Counted from the stretch's first letter, positions 18,062 to 26,977 are shown. The stretch: 64,000 bases of DNA from Streptomyces atratus (GCF_900119365.1 NZ_FPJO01000003.1:62001-126000); one strand, 5' to 3'. The notes: generated by a model not told the origin, from the sequence alone. Numbers and translations: made by a program.

Positions 18062-18962
18062 GGCGCACCTCCGTGGCACAGATCTCGTAACCGAACCACT
18101 GATTGACCGCCAGCATCGGGCCGTTGTCCGCGTCATTGCCGGTGTACGCGTCCGTGTACCCGGCGGCGCGTGCCCGGTGCAGCGAGTCGTTCTTGGCGAG
18201 CTTGGCCAGGCCCCGGTTGCGGTACGCCCGGCGGGTGCCGGTCATCCCGGACATGTACCGGGTCAGGCCGTCGGTCTCTGCGGCGCTGAACGCCGCCACC
18301 TCCCCGTCCACCACCGCGACCGAGGTGAGCTCGTGGTCGAGCGCGGGGGAGCGCCAGGTGTGGTTGAGCCAGTCCTCGTAGTCGGACAGCTCCATCGGGG
18401 TGTCGCTCGGCTCGTCGGCCGTGGTCTCGGCGTCCGCCTCGAAGAGCGGGCGCGGGTCGTCCGCGAAGTCCGCGGCGGTACGCAGCTCGACGCCGGGCGG
18501 CAGCTCCTGACGGGGCGGCAGCGATCCGCCCGCCAGGTCGAGGTGGAGGAAGTGCGCCGGACGGCTCGGCGCATAGCCGTGCTTCTCGGCGAACGCCAGG
18601 TTCGACGGGGTGTCGAGCACCCAGGTGTAGACCGAGGTCGCGCCCTCCCGCGCCAGGTACTCCTCGGCCGTGCGCAGCAGCAGCGCACCCGCCCCGCGCC
18701 CGGTGCGGTCCGGATGCGTGTACGTGTTGCAGAAGCCCTGACCGGGTTCGGGGCTGTCGTGGACGAGGCCGACCTGCGCGGTCCCGATGAGCTCACCGTC
18801 CTCCTCGGCGACCAGCAGCCGGGCGCGCTTGTCCGGGTGGGCCGAGGCCAGTTCGAAGGTGACGCCCTCGGGCGTCGTCACCATGAAGGGCAGGGCGGCG
18901 CGCCGGATCCGTACCCAGTCCTGCGCGTCGGCGGGGAGGAAGTCGCGAACGATGACAGTCAT
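18042..18962 (-). CDS. Tandem GNAT acetyltransferase
   Basis: 306 aa with two GNAT modules. The N-terminal one (1-150) has a good acetyl-CoA loop (THPDRTGRGAGALLL) and the VLDTPSNLAFAEKHGY C-terminal strand. The second (about 155-306) is more diverged (TRRAYRNRGLAKLAKND; WFGYEICA). The duplication resembles mycothiol-synthase-like and other tandem GNATs. Mycothiol synthase identity is not claimed, because the enzyme-specific residues cannot be checked here. First gene of a two-gene operon with DUF402, divergent from a GntR regulator 80 bp away. Confidence 0.85.
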   Translation of the reverse strand: MTVIVRDFLPADAQDWVRIRRAALPFMVTTPEGVTFELASAHPDKRARLLVAEEDGELIGTAQVGLVHDSPEPGQGFCNTYTHPDRTGRGAGALLLRTAEEYLAREGATSVYTWVLDTPSNLAFAEKHGYAPSRPAHFLHLDLAGGSLPPRQELPPGVELRTAADFADDPRPLFEADAETTADEPSDTPMELSDYEDWLNHTWRSPALDHELTSVAVVDGEVAAFSAAETDGLTRYMSGMTGTRRAYRNRGLAKLAKNDSLHRARAAGYTDAYTGNDADNGPMLAVNQWFGYEICATEVRHVRRLG

Positions 18963-19042
18963 GGGCCGGACGTTACGCGGGGGCCGCCACCGGTCGCCCC
19001 TGATTTTCCGGCGGCGGGGCGGACGTGGGGGAGAATCGGGGC

Positions 19043-19420
19043 GTGACCCTGAAGATCGTTCTTGATCCCGATGCCGGTACCGCCCCGTACGAGCAACTGC
19101 GCACGCAGATCTCCGAACTGGCCCGCTCCGGCGCGCTGCCCGTCGGCTTCAGACTCCCGACGGTACGCGGCTTCGCCGAGGAGCTCGGCCTCGCCGCGAA
19201 CACCGTCGCGAAGGCGTACCGCGCGCTGGAGGCCGACGGGGTGATCGAGACCCGCGGGCGCAACGGCACGTTCGTCGCCGCCGCCGGTGACGCGGCGGAC
19301 CGTCATGCGGCGGCCGCGGCACAGGAGTACGCGGAGCAGGCGCGGCGGCTGGGCCTGTCCCGGGACGAGGCGCTGTCCCTGGCGCAGGACGCGGTACGGG
19401 CGGCGTACGGGTCGGGGTGA
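19043..19420 (+). CDS. GntR-family regulator, YtrA type (short)
   Basis: 125 aa, GTG 19043 with GGGGAG 10 bp upstream (GTG 19025 is an alternative). The N-terminal winged helix is complete: PYEQLRTQISEL, LPTVRGFAEELGLAANTVAKAYRALEADGVIETRGRNGTFV. Only a 45-residue helical tail follows, characteristic of the YtrA subfamily, which lacks a large effector domain and usually controls adjacent transporters. No transporter is adjacent here; the divergent GNAT gene is the nearest candidate target. Confidence 0.85.
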   Translation: MTLKIVLDPDAGTAPYEQLRTQISELARSGALPVGFRLPTVRGFAEELGLAANTVAKAYRALEADGVIETRGRNGTFVAAAGDAADRHAAAAAQEYAEQARRLGLSRDEALSLAQDAVRAAYGSG

Positions 19421-19472
19421 GCCCGGAGCGGGGCGGGCGCGCCGGGTCCGGAGCCGCGGGCCCGCGCCGGGT

Positions 19473-20567
19473 TCACAGATACAGGCCCGCGTCCGCCCCG
19501 GAGTCCTGCTTCGGCACCGACGCGGGACCGCTTCCGCGCCGCAGCGCGTACAGCTCGGCGAGTGTCGCGCCCTCGCGGCCGCACCCTTCCTCCGTGCCCA
19601 GCCAGGCCACCGCCTCCTTGCGGGTCAGTGAGCCCACCTCGATCCTGGCGAGGCAGCGGCCGGGCCTGACCACGGCCGGATGGAGCCGCTCCAGGTCCTC
19701 GTTGGTGGTGACGCCCACCAGCACATTGCGGCCCTGCCCGAGCAGCCCGTCGGTGAGGTTCAGCAGCCGGGACAGCGCCTGGCCCGCGGTGTGCTTGGCC
19801 TCGCCGCGGATCAACTCGTCGCAGTCCTCCAGGAGCAGCAGCCGCCACCGGCCCTTGGACGTGCCGTCGTCCTCGCCGATCGCGATGTCCATCAGATAGC
19901 CGACGTCGTTGAAGAGCCGCTCGGGATCGAGCACGCAGTCGACCTGGCACCAGTCCCGCCACGAGCGCGCGAGCGTGCGCAGCGCGGAGGTCTTGCCGGT
20001 GCCCGGCGGCCCGTGCAGCAGGAGCAGCCGGCCCGCGATGTCGTCGGGCGTGACCTTCATCAGCCGGTCCATGGCATCGGCCACCGGCGCCGTGTAGTTG
20101 CCCCGGACCTCGTCCCAGGTGCCGGCGGCGATCTGCCGGGTGGTGCGGTGCGGGCCGCGGCGCGGGGAGACGTACCAGAAGCCCATCGTCACGTTCTCGG
20201 GCTGGGGTTCGGGCTCGTCCAGGGCGCCGTCCGTCGCCTGGCCGAGGATCTGCTGGGCCAGCTCCGGGCTGGTCGCGGTGACCGTGACATCGGCGCCGCG
20301 GTTCCACCGCGAGACGAGCAGCGTCCAGCCGTCGCCCTCGGCGAGTGTGGCACTGCGGTCGTCGTCGCGGGCGGCGCGCAGCACCTTGGCGGCCGGCGGC
20401 AGCAGGGTCGCCCCGGCCTTGACGCGTTCCAGGGAGGAGCTGTGCGAGTACGGCTGCTCGCCCGTCGCGAAACGGCCGAGGAACAGGGCGTCCACGACAT
20501 CCGACGGGGAATCGCTGTCGTCGACGTTGAGCCGGATCGGCAGCGCGGACTCAGGGGTGGCGGACAT
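19473..20567 (-). CDS. DUF5925-type AAA ATPase
   Basis: 364 aa from MSATPES (ATG 20567); ATG 20576 (MGTMSAT) is equally possible and neither has a strong ribosome site. The N-terminal 120 residues (ALPIRLNVDDSDSPSDVVDALFLGRFATGEQPY) are the DUF5925 region. The C-terminal part is an AAA domain with Walker A HGPPGTGKTS and Walker B LLLLEDCDEL, plus the sensor-like VGVTTNEDLERLHPAVVRPGRC. From memory it is conserved across streptomycetes. The cellular role is unknown; it may remodel protein complexes like other AAA+ enzymes. Monocistronic. Confidence 0.85.
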   Translation of the reverse strand: MSATPESALPIRLNVDDSDSPSDVVDALFLGRFATGEQPYSHSSSLERVKAGATLLPPAAKVLRAARDDDRSATLAEGDGWTLLVSRWNRGADVTVTATSPELAQQILGQATDGALDEPEPQPENVTMGFWYVSPRRGPHRTTRQIAAGTWDEVRGNYTAPVADAMDRLMKVTPDDIAGRLLLLHGPPGTGKTSALRTLARSWRDWCQVDCVLDPERLFNDVGYLMDIAIGEDDGTSKGRWRLLLLEDCDELIRGEAKHTAGQALSRLLNLTDGLLGQGRNVLVGVTTNEDLERLHPAVVRPGRCLARIEVGSLTRKEAVAWLGTEEGCGREGATLAELYALRRGSGPASVPKQDSGADAGLYL

Positions 20568-20795
20568 GGTGCCCATGATCCGGCACGGGGGTACCCGGCG
20601 CACCAGGGTTTCACTGCCTTCCTCCCCTTTTCCGGCAGCGGCCCCGGACATGACGGGGGCTCAAGGGAGCGCGTAGGGGAGCTCGAGCCATGGAGGGCAA
20701 GTTGGCATGCACACTTCCGGTGGGGGTGCCGGTACTGCTACCACGGACTCGGCAGACCGCGCGGAGATCCCACCGGTCGGTCCAAGGGAGGTTCC

Positions 20796-21605
20796 ATGAA
20801 GATGTCCAGACTCGCGGCGCTCTCGTCCTCGCTCCTGCTCGGTGCCGTACTCGCTCTGACCGGAGCGGCCACCGCCAGCGCCGCCACGTCTGTTCAGGCC
20901 GTCGACTACGTCGCCCTCGGCGACTCGTACTCCTCGGGTGTCGGATCCGGCAGTTACGACAGCGCCAGTGGTGACTGCAAGCGCAGCGCCAAGGCGTATC
21001 CGGCCCTCTGGGCCGCCGCCAACTCGCCCGCCTCGTTCTCCTTCGCCGCTTGCTCGGGCGCTCGTACGGGTGATGTGAAGGCCAATCAGCTCGGCCCCCT
21101 CAGCTCCTCGACCGACCTCGTCTCGATATCCATCGGCGGCAACGACGCCGGCTTCGCCGACGTCATGACGACCTGTGTCCTCCAGTCCGAGGCCACCTGC
21201 CTCAACCGGATCGCCACCGCCCGCAGCTATGTCGAGTCCACCCTGCCCGGCAACCTGGACTCGGTGTACACGGCGATACACGCCAAGGCGCCGTCCGCCC
21301 GTGTCGTCGTCCTCGGCTACCCGCACTTCTACAAGGTCGGCGGCAGCTGTGCCGTCGGCCTGAGCGACAAGGTGCGCACCGCGATCAACGGGGCGGCCGA
21401 GTTCCTCAACACGACGACCGCCAAGCGCGCGGCCGACCACGGCTTCTCCTTCGCCGATGTCGCGGGCAAGTTCACCGGCCACGAGATCTGCTCCGGAAGC
21501 GCCTGGCTGCACAGCGTCAACTGGCTCAACATCGGCGAGTCCTACCACCCCACCGCCGCCGGACAGTCGGGCGGCTACCTGCCCGCCCTCAACTCGGCGG
21601 CCTGA
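20796..21605 (+). CDS. Secreted SGNH/GDSL lipase
   Basis: 269 aa; ATG 20796 with AGGGAGG 4-5 bp upstream. Signal peptide about residues 1-30 (LLLGAVLALTGAATASA). The SGNH blocks are complete: block I GDSYSSG with Ser44, block III GGND, and block V with the catalytic His in ESYHP. Three cysteine pairs are likely disulfides. It is close in length and sequence style to the S. rimosus and S. coelicolor SGNH lipases, which hydrolyse acyl esters extracellularly (family knowledge). Monocistronic with a clear downstream hairpin. Confidence 0.93.
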   Translation: MKMSRLAALSSSLLLGAVLALTGAATASAATSVQAVDYVALGDSYSSGVGSGSYDSASGDCKRSAKAYPALWAAANSPASFSFAACSGARTGDVKANQLGPLSSSTDLVSISIGGNDAGFADVMTTCVLQSEATCLNRIATARSYVESTLPGNLDSVYTAIHAKAPSARVVVLGYPHFYKVGGSCAVGLSDKVRTAINGAAEFLNTTTAKRAADHGFSFADVAGKFTGHEICSGSAWLHSVNWLNIGESYHPTAAGQSGGYLPALNSAA

Positions 21606-21650
21606 CACCGCCAGCGCTTCCGCCGGGCCCGTCCGGCCGTCCGACGGGCA

Positions 21651-21676
21651 GGAGACCCCAGTTCGCCGGGGTCTCC
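21651..21676 (+). terminator. Hairpin after SGNH lipase
   Basis: GGAGACCCC (21651-21659), an 8-base loop and GGGGTCTCC (21668-21676): a 9-bp perfect stem 45 bp after the stop. Confidence 0.65.
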
Positions 21677-21811
21677 GTCCGGCGAACGCAAGGACGGCCC
21701 GGGGCCCGGGGCGGGACCGCGGCCGGAGTGCCTCCATCCGCTTCCGTTCTGTCCAAGTCGCCCTGAAATCGGGAGGATTCATGAATGAGGTGTCAACCTC
21801 TGTATGACTGT

Positions 21812-21825
21812 GCGCAATCTTGCGC
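21812..21825. promoter_or_regulatory. Palindrome upstream of the 87-aa gene
   Basis: GCGCAA-TC-TTGCGC, a perfect inverted repeat about 80 bp before the start at 21905. Probable operator or recognition site; no regulator can be assigned. Confidence 0.4.
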
Positions 21826-21904
21826 CCGGGATACACGAGTGTCGTCGCGGGGCGATAGGGTTAACCTGCCCGGGCCGGGTGCCCTCGTACGGGTGGGGAG
21901 TGAC

Positions 21905-22168
21905 ATGGAACAGATAGCGATGCGGAGCAGGCCGCGTGTGCCTGCCATCACCTGCGGGAGCGGTGCGACGAGTTCGCGCCTCGACCGCCATCTCGCGGTG
22001 CTCGGCGGCCCTGCCGTGCCGCAGCGGGAAGCCGCGGAGGCGACACTGCTGATGCGGGAGCTCACCTCGCGCGACGCCGCCCACCATCGCCGGAGCAAGA
22101 GCGCGCGCGTCTCGCTCTTCGCGCCGCTGCGACGACTGAGGCGTTCACTCTTCGGCAGCCGCCGCTGA
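21905..22168 (+). CDS. Small uncharacterised protein, 87 aa
   Basis: ATG 21905 is preceded by GGGGAG at 21895-21900; the frame extends further upstream but without a binding site. The protein has no recognised domain. Its middle (SSRLDRHLAVLGGPAVP...ATLLMRELTSRD) looks helical and the last 25 residues are strongly basic (RRSKSARVSLFAPLRRLRRSLFGSRR), which could bind nucleic acid or membrane. There is no signal peptide. It stands alone between the SGNH lipase and a TetR gene, behind a palindromic element. Confidence 0.6.
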   Translation: MEQIAMRSRPRVPAITCGSGATSSRLDRHLAVLGGPAVPQREAAEATLLMRELTSRDAAHHRRSKSARVSLFAPLRRLRRSLFGSRR

Positions 22169-22418
22169 CCCGACGGCCCGTCACGACCGCCCGTCGGCCC
22201 TCCGCCCGGGCTCCCCGGCCAGGGTCCGCCGCCCGGCCTCCCGCTCGGGGCCGTGTGCGAGCACACCGTCCCGGCGCTGCGCTGCTGTCCGCCCTCCCGT
22301 CATCCCCAGGGCCCACGGCAGCGCTTCGGTGTGTGCACCGGGCGCCGGAGGGTGATGGCCCGGATCCCCGAAGACACTTCGCCGAAGCACTTCTGGGCTG
22401 CGCTTCTAGACTGTACGT

Positions 22419-23027
22419 ATGTCCGAAAAGCGAGCTGCGCGCCTGAGCCCCGACGAACGGAGGGCCCAGCTGGTCGCCATCGGCCTGGACATGCTCGCCG
22501 ACCGGTCGCTGGACGAACTCTCCACGGACGACGTGGCGCGGCGGGCCGGTATCTCGCGGGGGCTGCTCTTCCACTACTTCGACTCCAAGCGCGACTTCTA
22601 CCGCGCCGTGGTGCAGCAGGAGTGCGACGACTTCGTCGCAGCCACGGAGCCGGACCCCTCGCTGGGGCCCGTCCCCTGGCTGCGGTCGTTCATCGCCGGC
22701 TTCGTGCGGTACGTACTGGAGCACCGCAAGGTCTATCTCGCCCTGGTCCGCGGCGCCGCGGGCAGTCACCCCGCGGTGGAGGACATCGTCGACGGAACCA
22801 GGGCCACCCTCGCCCGGCGGGTGGCGGAGGGGCAGCGGCGGCTCGGGATGCCGGACTCGCCGCGGCTGGCCGTCGCCGCCAGGGCCTGGACGGCGTTCGC
22901 CGAGGAGGCCGTGACCAGCTGGCCGCGCGGTGGACCGGAGGCGCCGGCGGAGCTCGGGGCGTTCCTGGAGTCGAGCTTCATCAGCCTGCTCGGTGCCCTG
23001 GACCGGCCCTGTGCGCTGCCCCGGTGA
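22419..23027 (+). CDS. TetR-family regulator
   Basis: 202 aa. The helix-turn-helix (ELSTDDVARRAGISRGLLFHYFDSKRDFYRAVV, near residues 35-67) is typical; the C-terminal ligand domain is divergent. The -10-like TAGACT (22407-22412) lies 6 bp before the ATG, so the message is probably leaderless. A short palindrome CGAAG-ACA-CTTCG (22369-22381) just upstream could be its own operator. It is convergent with the ABC transporter pair; the target is unknown. Confidence 0.9.
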   Translation: MSEKRAARLSPDERRAQLVAIGLDMLADRSLDELSTDDVARRAGISRGLLFHYFDSKRDFYRAVVQQECDDFVAATEPDPSLGPVPWLRSFIAGFVRYVLEHRKVYLALVRGAAGSHPAVEDIVDGTRATLARRVAEGQRRLGMPDSPRLAVAARAWTAFAEEAVTSWPRGGPEAPAELGAFLESSFISLLGALDRPCALPR

Positions 23028-23045
23028 GCGGAGCGCGCGGGGCCG

Positions 23046-23873
23046 TCACTCGCCGCCGCGCGCGTAACGCCGTACGGACAGCGGCACGAACACCGCGAGG
23101 AGCACCGCCGACCAGGCGAGCGTCCCGGCCACCGGGTGGGCGACCGGCCAGGCGGCGTCGGCCGCCGGGGACGCGTTGCCGAACAGGTCACGGGTGGCCG
23201 AGGCCATGGCGCTGATCGGGTTCCACTCCGCGACCGTCCGCAGCCAGCCCGGCAGATTGTCGGTCGGGATGTACGCGCTCGACAGCAGCGGCAGGATGAA
23301 CGTGGCGCTGCCCAGCTGACCGGCGATCTCCTCGTTGCGGATCAGCAGGCCCAGCCAGCAGCCCAGCCACGACGTGGCGAACCGCAGGAGCAGCAGCAGC
23401 CCGAAGGCGCCCAGGGCGGCGAGCGGCCCGCCCTCGATCCGCCAGCCGACCGCGAGTCCGACGAGGATCAGCGGGACCATGCCGATGGCCGTGGTCAGCA
23501 GATCGGCGGCGGTCTGGCCGAACGGCACGGCGGGCCGGCTCATCGGCAGCGTACGGAACCGGTCCATCACTCCGCGGTGGCAGTCCTGCGAGGCCTGGAA
23601 CATCCCGACCATGATGCCGTTGGCCGCCGTCGCCGCCAGCAGGCCCGGCACCAGGAACGCGCGGTACTCCTGGCCGGGCATGGCCAGCGCGCTGCCGAAC
23701 ACGTACCCGAAGAACAGCAGCATCGTGATCGGCATGGTCTGGGTCAGGATCACCACGCCCGGCGCCGCCTTGATCCGCTGGAGGTGGCGGCCCAGTACGG
23801 CCAGGGAGTCGGCGACGGGGGTGCTCGTGGCGGTCGTGGCGGGCCGCTCCTGGACCAGTGTCGTGCTGCTCAT
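23046..23873 (-). CDS. ABC-2 type transporter permease (DrrB-like)
   Basis: 275 aa, six hydrophobic helices (for example ITMLLFFGYVFGSAL, AATAANGIMVGMF, MVPLILVGLAVGW, AFGLLLLLRFATSWLGCWLGLL and a final LAWSAVLLAVFVPLSV). The sequence FQASQDCHRGVMDRFRTLPMSR is the conserved ABC-2 cytoplasmic segment of daunorubicin-type DrrB permeases. Start ATG 23873 overlaps the ATPase stop (ATGA), so the two subunits are made together. Predicted drug or lipid export from the inner membrane. Confidence 0.9.
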   Translation of the reverse strand: MSSTTLVQERPATTATSTPVADSLAVLGRHLQRIKAAPGVVILTQTMPITMLLFFGYVFGSALAMPGQEYRAFLVPGLLAATAANGIMVGMFQASQDCHRGVMDRFRTLPMSRPAVPFGQTAADLLTTAIGMVPLILVGLAVGWRIEGGPLAALGAFGLLLLLRFATSWLGCWLGLLIRNEEIAGQLGSATFILPLLSSAYIPTDNLPGWLRTVAEWNPISAMASATRDLFGNASPAADAAWPVAHPVAGTLAWSAVLLAVFVPLSVRRYARGGE

Positions 23874-24847
23874 GCTGCCGTCTCCTTCAGTGGCGGGGAG
23901 GTGCGGCCGTCGCCGCGGTCGGTCAGGCGGAGGAAGACCTCGTCGAGCGTCGGCGGACGCAGGCTCGCGTCGATCACCGGGACGCCCGCCGCGTCGAGTT
24001 CGCGGACGATACGGGGGAGGGTGAGCGTGCTGTCGGACGCGACGGCTCCCACGGTGCGGCGCTCGTGGTCGAGCACCGGTTCGGCGCCGGTGAGCTGGTC
24101 GAGCACGCCGGCCGCCGGGACCAGCGCCGACTCATGGGAGACGACCACTTCGGCGTAACTCCCGATCCGGGACTTCAGCTCGGCGGGGGTGCCGCGGTGG
24201 GCGGCCCGGCCCCGGTCGATCAGCACGATGTCGTCAGCCAGCTGATCGGCCTCCTCCAGATACTGCGTGGTGAGCAGGACGGTGGTGCCCCGGCCGGCCA
24301 GCTCCCTCACCGCCGCCCAGATCTGGTTGCGGCTGTGCGGGTCGAGGCCGGTGGTCGGCTCGTCCAGGAAGAGCACCCGCGGGCGGGTCAGCAGGCTGGC
24401 GGCGAGGTCGAGGCGGCGGCGCATGCCGCCCGAGTAGGTGCGGGCCGGGCGGTCGGCCGCCTCGGTCAGCTCGAAGCGCTCGAGGAGTTCGTCGGCGCGG
24501 GTGCGTGCCGCCTGGCCGCGGAACCGTTGCAGCTTGGCGAAGAGCCGCAGATTCTGCCGGCCGGACAGCTCGCCGTCGACCGAGGCGTCCTGCCCGGTGA
24601 CGCCGATCGCGGCGCGGACCGAGGCCGCCTCGCGCACCACGTCGTGGCCCGCGACCAGGGCGCTGCCGCCGTCCGGTGCCGTCAGCGTGGTGAGCACCCG
24701 GACGGCGGTGGTCTTGCCCGCGCCGTTCGGCCCCAGCACTCCGCAGACGGTGCCCTCGGTGACCGCGAGGTCGAGCCCGCGCAGCGCGTGGACATCGCCG
24801 TAGCGCTTCTCCAGACCTTCACTAAGTACAGCGTACGTAGTTGTCAT
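23870..24847 (-). CDS. ABC transporter ATP-binding protein (DrrA-like)
   Basis: 325 aa from MTTTYAVLSEG (ATG 24847). Walker A GPNGAGKTT, Q-loop GVTGQDASVD, signature YSGGMRRR, Walker B VLFLDEPTTGLD and switch His region TTQYLEEAD are all present. The C-terminal extension is of DrrA type (LDEVFLRLTDR). It energises the downstream permease. The gene starts within a cluster of TACGTA-rich palindromic sequence shared with the divergent TetR gene, so repression by that TetR with relief by an exported compound is expected. Confidence 0.92.
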   Translation of the reverse strand: MTTTYAVLSEGLEKRYGDVHALRGLDLAVTEGTVCGVLGPNGAGKTTAVRVLTTLTAPDGGSALVAGHDVVREAASVRAAIGVTGQDASVDGELSGRQNLRLFAKLQRFRGQAARTRADELLERFELTEAADRPARTYSGGMRRRLDLAASLLTRPRVLFLDEPTTGLDPHSRNQIWAAVRELAGRGTTVLLTTQYLEEADQLADDIVLIDRGRAAHRGTPAELKSRIGSYAEVVVSHESALVPAAGVLDQLTGAEPVLDHERRTVGAVASDSTLTLPRIVRELDAAGVPVIDASLRPPTLDEVFLRLTDRGDGRTSPPLKETAA

Positions 24848-24866
24848 ACGGTCCACCGTACTGCAC

Positions 24867-24883
24867 TACGTACGGTGTACGTA
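24867..24883. promoter_or_regulatory. TetR operator between ABC transporter and tetR
   Basis: TACGTAC-GGT-GTACGTA is a perfect 7-bp-arm inverted repeat midway between the divergent ATG codons at 24847 and 24912. A further GTACGTA lies at 24833-24839 inside the start of the ATPase gene, and a -10-like TACGAT for tetR follows at 24886-24891. This is a standard layout for autorepression and transporter repression. Confidence 0.7.
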
Positions 24884-24911
24884 ACTACGATGGTGGGCGA
24901 GGTGATGATCG

Positions 24912-25619
24912 ATGGTGGGGCGACCCGCTGTACCCGAAGTGATCTGGGCGCGCCCCGAGCGTGCGGGCCGGGGCCCCAGGCCCGCGTTCAGCCGAGCGGA
25001 CATCGCGGCGGCCGCCGTCCGTATCGCCGATGCGGAGGGCCTGGACGCGGTGTCCATGCGCAAGGTCGCGGCGGAGCTCGGCTGCGGCACGATGTCGCTC
25101 TACAACTACGTGCCGCGCAAGGAGGACCTGTACGAGCTGATGTTCGACGCGGTCAGCGGGGGGTACGAGTACCCCGAACCGTCCGGCGACTGGCGCGCCG
25201 ACCTCGTCGCACTCGCCCACCAGGCCCGCGCGATGATGCACCGCCACACCTGGGCTCCCCGGCTGATGTCACCCGTGTACGGCTTCAGTCCGAACGCCCT
25301 GCGGTACCTGGAGTACGCGCTCAGCTGTCTGGACGGGGTCGACGCACGGTTCGGCGAGAAGATGGAACTCATCGCGATGGTCAACGGTGTGGTCACCACC
25401 TATGTGGCCAACGAGATCGCCACGGCGGAGCGCAGCCGGTCGCTGCCCTGGTCCGAGGAGCAGGAGAACGCCGTGCGCACCGGCTATCTGATCAGCCAGA
25501 TCGCGACCGGGAAGTATCCGCGGATGGCGGCGGGATTCGCCGAGGACCCGGGGCCGATCGATCTGGACGGGGTCTTCGACCGGGCGCTCCAGCGGGTGCT
25601 GGACTCCTTCGACCGGTAG
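24912..25619 (+). CDS. TetR-family regulator of the ABC transporter
   Basis: 235 aa; ATG 24912 with GGCGAGG 9 bp upstream. The DNA-binding domain (FSRADIAAAAVRIADAEGLDAVSMRKVAAELGCGTMSLYNYVPRKEDLYELM) and the C-terminal domain pattern (MMHRHTWAPRLMS...NALRYLEYALSCLDG) are those of TetR_C_1 drug-sensing regulators. It is divergent from the DrrAB-like pair with the perfect palindrome between them. Likely ligand: the transporter's substrate (inference). Confidence 0.9.
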   Translation: MVGRPAVPEVIWARPERAGRGPRPAFSRADIAAAAVRIADAEGLDAVSMRKVAAELGCGTMSLYNYVPRKEDLYELMFDAVSGGYEYPEPSGDWRADLVALAHQARAMMHRHTWAPRLMSPVYGFSPNALRYLEYALSCLDGVDARFGEKMELIAMVNGVVTTYVANEIATAERSRSLPWSEEQENAVRTGYLISQIATGKYPRMAAGFAEDPGPIDLDGVFDRALQRVLDSFDR

Positions 25620-25632
25620 CCCTGCCCGGCAT

Positions 25633-26862
25633 TCACAGCAGCGCGAACTGCCCGTCCGGGCCCTCCTCCTGATGGCCGAGCACCGACGCGGGCCGCCGGG
25701 CGGTGGCCGGGACGGGCAGGACGCCCGCCGTGCGGAGATCGGCGGCCGTGATCCGCGGGCCGTCGGCAATTCCCTCCTGCCGGGGCCGGAGTCCGTCCAG
25801 CAGGGCGAGCAGCGTGATCAGCTCCAGCAGCTCCGAGGTCCACTCCTGGGGCCAGGCCCGGGGCCGGACCGCCTCCAGGCCGTCCGCGCCCTCCGCCCCG
25901 GCCGCCGACCGCCGCTCGAACCAGAGCTCCAGCATCCGCACCCCGCCCACCCGGAACTCCCACGCCCCGGCCGACACCGGCGAGATCCGGCCCGTGCCCA
26001 GCGTCAGCGCCTCGCCGTCCGGGTCGTACGCCAGGCCGGCCGGTACGGGCGGAATCGCGGCCCGCACATAGGGCCGCCGCCCGCCGGGCAGCCGCGGGCG
26101 CTCCCCGCCGCGGGCACCCCGCAGCTGCAACCGCAGCAGCTCCTGCCCCAGCTCCACCCCGGCCGACCAGCGCGCGGTGTCGGCGGGCAGCGGGACCACG
26201 CATCCGGCGGGGGAGCGGCGGGCCGCCGCGAGCGCCCACGCCAGCACCGAACGGGCGGTCACCGACTCCCCGTGGCGGGCGCGCAGCAGGCCGAGCAGCC
26301 CGGGGGCCAGATTGGGTTCGTGGCCGTCGGGGCGCCGGTAGAGCGGCCGGATCCGGCCGGGCCGGCCCGCGGGGGAGTGGCCGTCCGGCAGCAGCGCCGT
26401 CACGGACAGGGCGGGGCCGGTGTCCTGCGGCACGTACCCGTGCTCCACCGCGAAGAGCTGGTGCCCGTCGGCGACCCGCCACAGCTCGGGGCGGGCGGCG
26501 TCGATCAGCCGGTGGTCGGGGAGCAGCCACTGCTCGTCGAACGGGCCGTGCGCGATCCGTACCGGCTCGGGGCACGGCCCCTCCTCGCGGGCGAACCGGC
26601 CGGTACCGGTGGCCTGTCCGGGCAGCGCGGCCACCGGGGTCTGCGGGGTACGGGCACGGGTCGCCCGGAACAGCCGCTCACGCTCATCGGCCGGGGCCCG
26701 GACCAGCCGCTCCCAGCGTGCTCTGAGGGAGGCGGCGTCGGGGGCCATCACCCAGGGACGGCCGGTGCGCAGCGGCCGTACGGACCAGGGCATGAGGTCG
26801 TCGAGGAGCGGGGCGTCCGCGTCCTGGCCGTCACCGGAGCCGTCCGCCGCCCGTGCTGCCAC
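25633..26862 (-). CDS. Type ISP restriction/modification-like orphan protein
   Basis: 409 aa from GTG 26862, which has GGGGAGG 8 bp upstream; the open frame extends to 26964 without a better start. The opening DAPLLDDLMPWSVRPLRTGRPWVMAP and the block FDEQWLLPDHRLIDAARPELWRV resemble the specificity/C-terminal region of actinobacterial 'type ISP' restriction-modification proteins as I remember them. No methylase motif (NPPY, GxG), P-loop or nuclease core is visible, so it is not a complete R-M enzyme by itself. Convergent with tetR and upstream of nothing related. Function unknown; it may be a repurposed target-recognition-like domain. Confidence 0.6.
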   Translation of the reverse strand: MAARAADGSGDGQDADAPLLDDLMPWSVRPLRTGRPWVMAPDAASLRARWERLVRAPADERERLFRATRARTPQTPVAALPGQATGTGRFAREEGPCPEPVRIAHGPFDEQWLLPDHRLIDAARPELWRVADGHQLFAVEHGYVPQDTGPALSVTALLPDGHSPAGRPGRIRPLYRRPDGHEPNLAPGLLGLLRARHGESVTARSVLAWALAAARRSPAGCVVPLPADTARWSAGVELGQELLRLQLRGARGGERPRLPGGRRPYVRAAIPPVPAGLAYDPDGEALTLGTGRISPVSAGAWEFRVGGVRMLELWFERRSAAGAEGADGLEAVRPRAWPQEWTSELLELITLLALLDGLRPRQEGIADGPRITAADLRTAGVLPVPATARRPASVLGHQEEGPDGQFALL

Positions 26863-26977
26863 CGTGTCGTCCTCCCCGTCGCCACGTCCGCCCGCCTTCC
26901 GGCATCGTAGCCGCGCCCCTGCGGCACGAGGCAGTGCGTCAGTGGCCCTCCGGGTGGTCAGCACCCTTCCGTGGTGG

